Assembly: GCF_024362695.1 (NCBI RefSeq)
Contig: NC_065422.1
Span: 12,151,534-12,215,533 of the forward strand
Length of the DNA stretch: 64,000 nucleotides
Origin: Pectinophora gossypiella
Taxonomy: Eukaryota; Arthropoda; Insecta; Lepidoptera; Gelechiidae
Direction: 5' to 3'
In this document: piece by piece, positions 42,653 to 52,171 of the stretch
Layout: each line of letters begins with the position of its first letter
Position numbering within the stretch: the first letter of the stretch is position 1
Position numbers and translations under genes: made by a program
The notes under the pieces: generated by a model
Seen by the model: only the letters and a program-made list of their open reading frames with translations
What the model was told of the DNA's origin: nothing
The model's database searches: none

Positions 42653-43040
42653 AGCTTTAAAGAAGTCTCCATACTTTTTTGTTCCAGTTTTCAGCGTAGC
42701 ATTAACTGTTACTAACTCCTCTGCTATAATACCAACACGATGAATAGCTACCCAAATCCCGGCATCACTTACCGGGGTCATAAATATATGGCCCTGGAAA
42801 CGACAGTCGAATTCGAACTCATTCATGAAGCGCCATTAAAAGAACATTAAGACCATCGCGTTATTATTTAAGAGGTAAACGGCTTTTCAGTTGTATTTTA
42901 AAAATGTTTACGAGTATGGGACAATTGGGAAATGAAAAATGTATTTTGATTTCACAGTAATTTCTTTCGTATCGATTTTGTTTATTTGGTCGGACTGAGA
43001 ATCCCCTATCTATATAAGTATGTCCACCTATGTCAGAGCA
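42653..43040. other. no gene seen
   Basis: The minus-strand frame at 42596-42826 (76 codons) has no recognised motif. Confidence 0.35.
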
Positions 43041-43197
43041 GGGGGGTTAAAATGCCCACATCGCAATTAATCTAAGAAAGCAATATTGCTATTTGACATT
43101 TGTTTGCATTGCGCACTTACTTTTATATGCGCAAATGTCAAATTGCAATAATGTTTTCTTAGATGAATTGCTTCCATGTGGCCATTTTAACCCCGCA
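43041..43197. mobile_element. MITE-O, complete copy
   Basis: About 155 bp, nearly all inverted repeat: GGGGGGTTAAAATGCCCACATC at left, GATGAATTGCTTCCATGTGG and CCATTTTAACCCC at right, with CAAATGTCAAATTGCAATA mirrored in the middle. Confidence 0.8.
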
Positions 43198-43554
43198 GGA
43201 GTCACGCAGGAGCTATTGTACCGCGGTTGTACCACAGATCACACAGGGTAGCGAGCGAGTGTTGAAAATATAATTATTAAACTTCAATCGTGTTGACTCT
43301 GTTTGAATACCTAAGTACATAAAAAATAATGAGTACCCAGCAATACCAAAAAATAAATAATGGATAAGTACTAATGTATTTTGTTTCATTTTGATTAATA
43401 ATATTAATTTTATTTGATTTTATATAATTTAATTTAATTTTAATTTATGTAATCTAATCTGGTGTACTTATAGTTATGGATATTAATCTGAAATAAATAA
43501 TTTGAATTTGAATTTCAGTACCAATTTGTCCAGCTTAAAGAGATACCACACCCT

Positions 43555-43730
43555 CCCTTCTTACCGCTCCGTTGTTGCGATGTAGTAAGAGACCGTTGAA
43601 TTTCTTACAGCGTGTCACGACGCGATGTGGCGTAGCATGCCTTTGTTATTTATGTGTCGTTTGTAGTGTAGAACGACGGATCGCGACGTCGCAACGAACC
43701 CACAACTCATTGTGTAGCCTCGTCCTTATT
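43555..43730. repeat. MITE-R-like sequence
   Basis: CGCTCCGTTGTTGCGATG near the left and GAACGACGGATCGCGACGTCG with CACAACTCATTGTGTAGCC at the right resemble the ends of the copy at 45004. Confidence 0.45.
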
Positions 43731-43799
43731 ATTTAGTGAATTTTAAAAAATATAATAACGAAGTATCGGCAATAAAAAAATTAAAGTGCTAAAACGTAA

Positions 43800-44075
43800 G
43801 TGACCTGATAAAGAAAGGGATGGGTAATCCACCAAAATTTATGGAACATACGTCAAATTTAGGCAGAAATTTAAATTTTATGTTGGCCAACAACCCGACA
43901 GAATTTAGTTGACAGCACACGTCAAACGGGTTGCATATGCGAGAGAGCCTATTTTATTCACCCGGGTTATTCATTCATTTTTAAAATTAACAGTTTCCTT
44001 TTCGGCGGATGAGAAAATGACAGGTATAACTTAAAATAAAATTCGGATGTGTCAGCAATCGGGACCAATTTCTGT
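43800..44075. mobile_element. MITE-K copy
   Basis: GGATGGGTAATCC, GGAACATACGTCAAATTTAG, CAACAACCCGACAG, CTTTTCGGCGGATGAG, ATAACTTAAAATAAAATTCG. The left terminus is shortened. Confidence 0.65.
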
Positions 44076-44534
44076 TCAGGTTTGCCATACACCATCGTGA
44101 AAAGACGCGTCTATATGTCAGTCAATTATTTTAACAAATCCAATAAAACCCAGATACTGTATTTTTTACAACCGTAACCATTTTTCTAAAAACAATAGAT
44201 TTTTCTATTCAAACAACGTTTGAATAGCTACCTACCTAAAAAGTTACGCCGCTACAGACTTTCTATTTGCTCACACCAGTTTTTTTTTTATTATTTTTAT
44301 CGGAAGCGGAAACGTGACAAAGATTGATAGGGTATCGACATTTGCAACGGAGAAAATTGAAATTTCATCCAATGGAAAGATTGTTCTGCGCTCGTAAAAG
44401 TCGCTGGGAACATAAAAATGTTCACGGAAACCAAACACGAATTGTACGGAATGGATTCTGGAATACTTCGAGCTCAGTAGTAGGTCAAGAAGTGAGTTAG
44501 AGCGATATATTATAAGTAATAACCAGAATAACTT
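44076..44534. other. no gene seen
   Basis: A 131-codon minus-strand frame (44271-44666) runs into the SINE-T head and has no recognised domain. Confidence 0.35.
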
Positions 44535-44760
44535 AAACGTCCTCCTTTGGTCCAGTGGCTGATAGTTGGGCTCATGACCCTGAGGCCCCGGGTTCGAATC
44601 CCGTTGAAAATATATCAAAAGTAATTTTGTGATCCCAAGTTTGGTAAGGACGTAACAGGTTGTCAACCTGATCGTCCGAAAGTTAAATAATCCGTGCTTT
44701 GGATGGCAAGTTAATCCGTCGGTCCCGGTTACTAATTATTGACCCTGACACCAGGGTTGA
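44535..44760 (+). repeat. SINE-T, diverged and internally deleted
   Basis: TTTGGTCCAGTGGCTGATAG, GGGTTCGAATCCCG, GTAATTTTGTGATCCC, CTGATCGTCCGAAAG, then a jump to GACCCTGACACCAGGGTTG. Confidence 0.7.
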
Positions 44761-45003
44761 CCATAATAACCACGAGGCAATAAGGAAAGTATTTCCCTAG
44801 GACACCATGGTATGGCTACCACGGCCACGCCACCAACACAATGCATGCAGTTTTGTAAAGGGTACCTCGTCTGGTTGCGCAACCAAGTTGTTGCTGGCAA
44901 CTGAATCCCGGATAATTTAATTTCCTGAAAGTGTAAACTTTAATACATCAAAGTGTTCTTACAATTCCTTTTCACCGATTACTTAAATGGACCTTCTAAA
45001 AGC

Positions 45004-45167
45004 CAGGCCACACGATGCATTGAGGGTTGAACTTCGTCGTTCTAAACGTAACGACGTGCAATGTGAGTTAAATACACAATCCAACTACTTAGTAATCTTT
45101 TTTAGTATGACGAAACTCCGACGTCGTAACGGAGCGCCAAGCATCGTGTGGACTATTTCTTATCTGT
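45004..45167. mobile_element. MITE-R, TIR-bounded
   Basis: Left GCCACACGATGCATTGAGG, right CCAAGCATCGTGTGG (inverted), with AACTTCGTCGTTC and CTCCGACGTCGTAACGGAG also mirrored. No coding. Confidence 0.6.
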
Positions 45168-45381
45168 TCACCCCCCGTATTTACTAGTATTTTTATAAAA
45201 AATAATATCAGTCCTCTTTGATCCTTCTTTTATTGTAACTTCAAATACCTAAAAGATAAAAATAGATAGCCCCGGTAAGGATAAAAGAAAACAAAATTGT
45301 ATGTGGAATTTAATTGTAATTCTCAGTCTCTGTGGAATGTCTTAATTTTAAATTAAATTATTATTACTAGACTTCTTAACG

Positions 45382-45639
45382 ACTTCCTTGGTCCACTGGT
45401 TAAGCGGACGACCCGGGTTCGAATCCCGGTGGGGACGAACCACAAAAATCTATTTGTGATCCCTATTTTGTTTAGGACATTACTGGCTGATCACCTGATT
45501 GTCCACATTCGGAAGGTACGTTAAGCCGTTGGTCCCGGTTATTACTTACTAATGTAAGTACGTAGTCGTTACATGAGTCATGTCAGGGGCCTATGGCGGC
45601 TCAATAATAAATTGAGCCGCCATAGGCCCCTGACATGAC
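45382..45639 (+). mobile_element. SINE-T with a fold-back 3' end
   Basis: A SINE-T with a shortened head (TTGGTCCACTGGTTAAGCGG, GGGTTCGAATCCCGG). Its tail segment at 45577-45605 is followed, after 5 nt, by its exact reverse complement. Confidence 0.85.
45577..45639. repeat. perfect 29-bp inverted repeat, 5-nt loop
   Basis: Arms 45577-45605 and 45611-45639, loop AATAA. Both arms carry CCTATGG where other SINE-T copies have CCTTTGG, so one arm was copied from the other. Confidence 0.95.
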
Positions 45640-45651
45640 TGCCGTGGTACT

Positions 45652-48525
45652 CCCCCAGTTCTGCCGTGTCACGCACAAGTCTGCTATCTTAAAATAGTCG
45701 AGTTACGAATAACCAGTGCAAAAGGGGTTTATATCCTATACTTTACATAGTTCAGTAATAACATTTTAAAATTTATTGATACTTTTTGAGATACAGAGGT
45801 TGACAAAGTCTGCTAACTTGATTTTTTTGCATGTGGGTCACGCCTAACTCATCTAACTAGAAGTTACAATAGATAGGCGTGACTACGACGAAGGTAATCC
45901 TAGCGATTCGCGACATTCTTTGTACTTGCAAACCCGGCGCCCATGGAAGAAACACTTCCTGAATCTGAGAGAGAAGTCGAGGACCCAAAATGCTTTGAAC
46001 CAGGCATAAAGGGGAAATATTTTTTGGTTTGAATAAGAATGGGAAACTTCTTTAGAACAGTGATACTACCTGGGACCGTTGGTCAAAGGATCGAGTTTTG
46101 CAAGAACCAGCAATGGCAGGATACAATACCGAGCTGGAAAACTGTTTGTTGTGAGAAAGCAAACTCAAATGTGATGAGGATGATAAGGTCTTGTGACTTT
46201 TTCTTGTTGAATAAAGAATCGCAATAGATGTAACCCTGGACTTTCATAACTGAGCAAGCGATGACATCATCGCTATTAATATTATTTTTAGTTTTGATCA
46301 TGAATTGCAGCATCAAAATCGTAAATAGTTCATGAGCACAGGGTTATTTTGTTTATTGCTTTTGTTCCTAGATGATTCTCGTTCGCCGAATGCGATTTTT
46401 TGTAAAACATTTGTTGAACCTTTGCTGGGTTCGGCTTCTTCAAGGGTTCTATGTATTCTGGAAGCGGTTTTTGTAGTTTGTCGCGAAACGGATTCAGGTT
46501 TTGTGGACTGATGGTCTGTGTTGTCGATTTATGTGATAATCTGTCAGATCGTCAATCTCTTTTACTCTCGAGAATTCAAGAGTTCGCGGTGCAACCACCG
46601 GTTCCAGGTGCAAGAGCTTTGTGTATTCTGCAGTCATAAGTGAGGACGAGTTGATTGATCTCATCATGGCCAGGAAGAGAATTATATTTTTCTTTTGTGA
46701 GGTATAATTGTCACAATTCAAAGCCAAGTTCTTGTGGTTGCAAGGGTTGTTCAATACAGAGACAGAATGCTGATGCTATATTGTGGACTTTTCAGCCTGT
46801 AGTGGAACTGCCTTTCACGCAAAGTAATCCTTTACGGTTGGTTTCCACATCCATAGTATGTACATAATGATCCTAAGCTAAAAGCTTTTTTGGCAGTACT
46901 TTCAATTTTAAGAACATCTTTTGAATATCTACGGGTTTCATATGTGGAATAAGTCCCATAGATGTTTAGAGGGCGATCTAAAAAATAATGAAGGTACCTA
47001 CTGTTGACGAGGTTTTTGCTGTGGATGTGCAGGAGGCTATTTGCATGCCCGGGCTAGCTGTGGGGATTGTTGTTTTCAAGAACGTTGGTTCTGTTCATTG
47101 AGACGTTTGTCTCAAGGGTGAAATATGATGCTGTGTCTTGAGGCATGACAAATTTCTACTTTGAAGTACAAACTTCACAGGATCCATTCTTGTACATTCT
47201 TGTTGAGAGTGGAGATCCATTTTCAGCAATGATCGTCTTAATTGACTCTTCTACGCTTGTGGCTGCAAAAAGCGTAGGGGGTGTGTTTCGAGCCGGTGCA
47301 AACTTCCATCGTGTCTGGTACAGTTCGTGCTTGCATAGCAGACAAGTTTTCGGGAGAGGGGGAGTTATGCAGTCTAGCAGATTGTGTGGAGAAAGAGTAA
47401 ATGAGTCGTGGGAAAGTACGACACTGCAGACTCTTGGCCACGAAAACTTTATTTTGTTTTGCGACGAACTACTGGAAGGCAGAGTGACTCAGTCACTCTG
47501 AAATCATCGGGACACATGCACCACCTCTTACTAAAAACATCTGTTGAACCCTTACTAAATTCAACTATCCTCAAGGCTAGCACACCACACCCCCTTAGAA
47601 ACACCTTCCAGTAGTTAGGAGTAAATAAGTCCCACGACTTATTTAGTCTTTCTCCACACAATCTGCTAGACTGCATAACTCCCCTTCTCCCGAAAACTTG
47701 TCTGCTATGCAAGCACGAACTGTACCAGACACGAAGAAAATTGTGAGGAGGAATTAATCGATTCCTGAAGGTTATGCCTAAAACATTTTAAGCATGGCAT
47801 TGTGATTGATGATTGCAATCATGCTGTTGGAATCCCATTTTTTTCTTAGTATTGAAAAGAAGTTTGAACATAATTATATATTTCACAAATATTTTTTCTA
47901 AACATTCTTTATATTTTAGATTATTTTATTTAAAATTATAAAATAACATAATTCTGAACTCCTGATTGCTGATTGATGAATGTGTACGAAGCAAAAAAAA
48001 GTATGTCAGGGTAGAAAAAAAGGAATTCCCAACTTGTACATTAATATTTCCAATTTTTCAGATATCAAAATTAAACTAAGTACTTAATATAAATATTTTC
48101 CTTGTATCTATTTCACTTAGTCTACTCAACCCAGGCTACCCCAAAAGCAATCCTTATAGAAAGCTTGTAACGCTCATCTCTTACAACTAATAATTAGCAT
48201 AGATAGATTAAAGATAATAACAAACCGGCTGCATGTGCCAAACTCTGCTAACTTAACATAGCACAGACCGTGTGACCACATCTCTATGGAAGGGTGGTCA
48301 TGCACAACTCTTAATCTCGATTTAAATAAAAAGTATTATAATAAAGAAAAATATCAAAAGTGCCTGTTATTCAGAGTACTTTTTAGAATATTTTCTGATA
48401 TTTTGATGACAGATATTTCACTTAATACTAACTATATAGACGATTAACTGAAAAAAACTTTAAAGGCGATTTACTCAAAACAGCATTTTTTGAGATAGCA
48501 GAGATTCGTATGACACGGCAGAGTT
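45652..48525. mobile_element. candidate non-coding TIR element, ~2.9 kb
   Basis: Left end CCAGTTCTGCCGTGTCACG...TCTGCTATCTTAAAA. The right end, reversed, is CCAACTCTGCCGTGTCATA...TCTGCTATCTCAAAA, an imperfect ~40-bp inverted pair. Subterminal motifs AAAGTCTGCTAACTT (45812) and AAACTCTGCTAACTT (48234) lie near each end. No frame over about 120 codons and no transposase motif; a target duplication is not clear. Superfamily unknown; subterminal repeats would fit a hAT-like element, but that is a guess. Confidence 0.55.
47307..47731. repeat. inverted repeat inside the TIR element
   Basis: Left arm about 47315-47413 (TACAGTTCGTGCTTGCATAG, CAGACAAGTTTTCGGGAGAG, TTATGCAGTCTAGCAG). The right arm about 47633-47731 carries the reverse complements (CTGCTAGACTGCATAA, CTATGCAAGCACGAACTGTA). 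About 220 bp lie between, including a further mirrored pair (CTACTGGAAG, CTTCCAGTAG) and a perfect 21-bp palindrome at 47480-47500. Confidence 0.85.
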
Positions 48526-49543
48526 GGAAGATCGCTTGACTCTCAATGTGAGTCCGCAGATTCGAAGTAAAAGTAAAAAGTGACTGTATTATATCTATTA
48601 TAGGTCACTGTTACTCCACAACAGGGCCCAACAATTCAATGACAAAACTCGTCCCCATTCGCGCCGCAAGCGTCTGGAATCAGATTACTGCGCTCTGAAA
48701 CTGCGTTCGGGAAAAATCGGAAAATTGCCGAAAAATCCGTATCGAACGTTCCCGCGCACTTGCCAAAACGCTACTCGGTCCCGACGCAACTGGATTATAC
48801 CAGATAATACCGGATTTCGCCGGATCTTCCTCGCGACCGTGCCTATAAAGTGCTAAATAAAAACAAAAGAGTAAAAAAGATTGTTTTAGAGACAAAGAGT
48901 ATTAGTTGCAGCTACTTAACAATCCAGTTGACGGAAGCTGTGTTTAATCTGTTTAAGGATGCATAAAAACCTATTTTACAACTGACGTTCAAAAATGCTT
49001 CGAATTTTCAACTCGGGAACTGTTTTAAACTAGAACTTTTTAGGAGGAACTGTTTTCGACATTGTTGTGCAAACTGGAAGCAATTTATAGAGACTACTGT
49101 TAAGTACATACTTAGTAAATTACAATATATTATATGTTATGTATATAGTCAGAATTCGCAACAGGCAAGTTAGGAAGGTATAAAAAATTAATAATTGGAC
49201 TCCATAATCCCGAGATATGGAAACGACATACAAATAATAATAATAAAAACGTTTATTTCGAACAAACCACAACACACTATACATTTAATTACACAATTTA
49301 ACACAAATATAAATACATTTTGTACGTTATTTACCCTGAAGGCAACACTGATTTTTAAAAGATATATATTTTTTTGTTATTAGGTAAGAATTTCAGAGAA
49401 ATATTCTTTTGTTTCATACTTTTTAGAGCACAATTTTTCCGTGTTACAGTTTTTATTACTTTTTTATTTTAGAATCTTATTAATTGAGATAACGTGCTTG
49501 CATTATGTTATTTTAGATATGGTTTGGATATAAAAATATATTC
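48526..49543. other. no gene seen; LINE-tail-like scrap
   Basis: AT-rich. AATAATAATAATAAAAACG and TTTATTTCGAACAAACC near 49236 look like a reversed LINE 3' end. The 71-codon frame at 48680-48895 has no recognised motif. Confidence 0.4.
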
Positions 49544-49548
49544 CTAAC

Positions 49549-49872
49549 TGTAGATGATAGGCTGATTAAAACGCGAAAACTTTAGGAAAACCGAAAATCG
49601 CTGGTGCGAGCGGTAAGCCAACCCGACGGCGGAAATTGACTTAAAAAAAGTATTCGAGGGTTATTAAACAAAAAATATTATATGTTGGCTGTAGCTACCC
49701 ACAAACGATTTTATAAATTTATTTCAAAACAAATACACTAGATGGCGTTACATGTACCAAAAATACTATAATAGGTTTGCAACATAACATAAGATCACGG
49801 CCATTCCCAACCAGGGCAGCCAATCGTGATATTTTAATTTTAGTGAGTAAATATTAATGTGCGTCGCCTACA
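49549..49872 (-). repeat. BEL/Pao 3' LTR
   Basis: 324 bp beginning TGTAGATGATAGGCTG and ending GCGTCGCCTACA on the plus strand. No difference from the right copy seen. Confidence 0.93.
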
Positions 49873-49886
49873 TTCCACCCCCTTAG
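49873..49886 (-). promoter_or_regulatory. BEL/Pao polypurine tract
   Basis: Minus strand TAAGGGGGTGGAA sits directly against the 3' LTR. Confidence 0.8.
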
Positions 49887-49892
49887 TGATGA

Positions 49893-52160
49893 CTAGTCAT
49901 CACTACAACCCTCAGGCGTGAGGAGGGCGACGCGAGTGGCGGGTCGCCGCAGCGTGCCAGTGCGAGTGCGCACATCTACCACGCGGATGCGCCCGTCATC
50001 ACCGGAGTGTGTCGCACTCACTATACCGTGCCGCCATGTTCCACGTTCTATGTTTGGGTCTACTATTAACACGTAGTCTCCTACGCGTAAGGACCTATGC
50101 TCCCTAGTCCACTTCTGTCGCGGTAACAAAGTGGGTAAATACTCCCTAAGCCATCGTGACCAGAACATATCCGTCAGACGTTGCGCAATTCGCCACTGCT
50201 TCCTTAAGTTGAGATCCACGTCCTCGTATTTTCCAAAAAGTGACCCATTTGAAGAAGTGCCAATCAGAAAATGGTTGGGCGTCAACGCCTCAGGGTAATT
50301 TGGGTCTGTTGACACGTGGGTTATAGGCCGACTGTTGACGAGGGCTTCTACCTCGGCCATGAAGGTTGAGAGAGTTTCGGTGCGGGGCGCACGTTCCTTC
50401 AGTACAACACGTAGTGCTGTTTTAACTGTGCGCACCATTCTCTCCCATGCTCCTCCCATTTCAGGCGCGCCTGGGGGTATGAATCGCCACTCGATTCCTC
50501 TCACTAGGCCATCAGCGCGCAAAGCGTCTGCGTCGAGATCAGCAATGCTGCGTTTCAGTTCGGTATCTGCTCCCCTGAGGTTCGTTCCATTATCGGAGTA
50601 GATCACGGCGGGTGCTCCTCTTCTGGGTATCATTCTACTCAAACCCATGATGGTGGAGTCAGTGGTGAGCGACTCCGTTATTTCAACGTGCACGGCTCGA
50701 ACCGTTAAACACGTAAATAACATGCCGTAACGTTTGTGCCTTCTTCGACCTATTGTGACCTCTATGGGACCGAAGAAATCAACACCAGTAAATGTAAATG
50801 GACGACGGCTGTGCTGCAGGCGGGCTGATGGCAGGTCGGCCATGCGCTGCGGCTGCGGTGCTGCACGGCGATGTCTACAGAACAGACAACGTGCTGCTAC
50901 CGCTCGTACGGTTGGTCGCAGTCGTAAAATCCAGTAGTTTTGTCTCAATTCGTTAACTACCAGCTCATGAGCTCCATGGAGGGCTCGTCTGTGGTAGTAC
51001 TGTACGAGCAATATGGTCGTTTTATGCTTACCGTCGAGGATGATAGGTCTCTTGACAGGCCCGTGTACTCCTTCAATTTTATTAATACGGCCTCCTACTC
51101 GCAGTAAGCCAGCACCGTCAAGATAAGGGGTTAATGATAACAAACGACTATTTTTATCCAATGGTTTGTTTTGCTGTAAGCAGACAATCTCATTAGAAAA
51201 AGAATCATATTGACTCTTTTTTATCAATATCTCCTCTGCGGTCTTTAATAATTCCGTATTAATGTACATATTTTTACGCTGACATTTTTTAATAAACAAT
51301 AAAACACGTGCAGTTGTCATGAGCAATCGAATCCATGATGAAAATCGAGATTCATCAGGTGCCGGTGACTCATTACGGTCCGCCGACGATATAACATTAA
51401 CATGTTTTTGTTCACATGTTACGTCACCAAAGGACTTTGAACTTTTCAAATCCTTAGGCCATTTATTTTCGGATTCATATAAAAAGCTAGGTCCCCGAAA
51501 CCATGCATCCTTGAAGTTCAGCGGGGGTGATTCCTCGCGGGTCGCCACGTCGGCCACGTTTAAGCCAGAAGGCACGTGCCGCCACTCCGATATAGCTGTC
51601 AGCTCATCAATCTCGCCAAGTCGGTGGGCTACGTACGGCTTATAGTTTCTAGGGTCGCTGCGAATCCACTGCAGCACTGTATTCGAATCGGTCCAGAAAT
51701 ATCTCTTGGCAGGCTTTATATCTTTATGTTCGTCCTGAACCATATGGGCGAGTCGAGCAGCAAGTACGGCTCCCTGTAGTTCGAGTCGCGGTATCGATAC
51801 AGGGCGCAAAGGCGTAACTCTGCTTTTGCTCGATACAAAACATATTAATATTTTGCCATCGGAACGGATAAAACGCCAGTACACAACTGCGGCAAAAGCC
51901 TTTATGCTTGCGTCACAAAATGTATGCAATTCGGTTGTGATGATGGTAGGCTCGATTCCCTGGGTCTCCGTAATGTCATAACATTGTGTCCAAACTCCTG
52001 CGTTCGCATAGCAACGTGGTATACGCAATGAGTTTAAAAGTTTTAACTCGTCAAGCCACTTTAACCATTGTGCGTGTTCGCTAGGTTGGATGCGGCAGTT
52101 CCAATCAATGCCACTTCGATGGACATTCTGAAAAATAATTTTACTCTTTATAATAAGAGA
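49893..52160 (-). pseudogene. BEL/Pao pol, C-terminal part (RNase H, integrase)
   Basis: Open for 756 codons from about 52160; the TTG at 52028 that a start-codon search picks is a leucine inside the frame. Counting from that codon: RNase H D39, E83, D114 and D160; integrase zinc site H346, H351, C381 and C384; catalytic D417, D479 and E529 (about 49 residues between the last two, as usual for this group); then the C-terminal domain common in BEL/Pao integrases (about 610-700). The first codons upstream of 52028 match the end of the usual RT/RNase H connector. There is no start codon of its own, so it needs fusion to the upstream frame to be made. Confidence 0.88.
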
Positions 52161-52171
52161 TTAAACGATAC
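52128..52171 (-). other. lesion between the two pol frames (or, less likely, a 44-nt intron)
   Basis: The upstream frame stops at 52148 and the downstream frame opens at about 52160, overlapping by 13 nt in another phase. The missing connector points to a frame-changing deletion. The stretch 52171-52128 also begins GTATCG, ends TTTTTCAG and would join the two frames in phase if spliced. Confidence 0.75.

Noticed and set aside
46039..47501. Several 60-118-codon frames as exons of a host gene
   Set aside because: They overlap each other on both strands, follow the inverted repeats and lack recognisable motifs; better explained as part of a non-coding TIR element.
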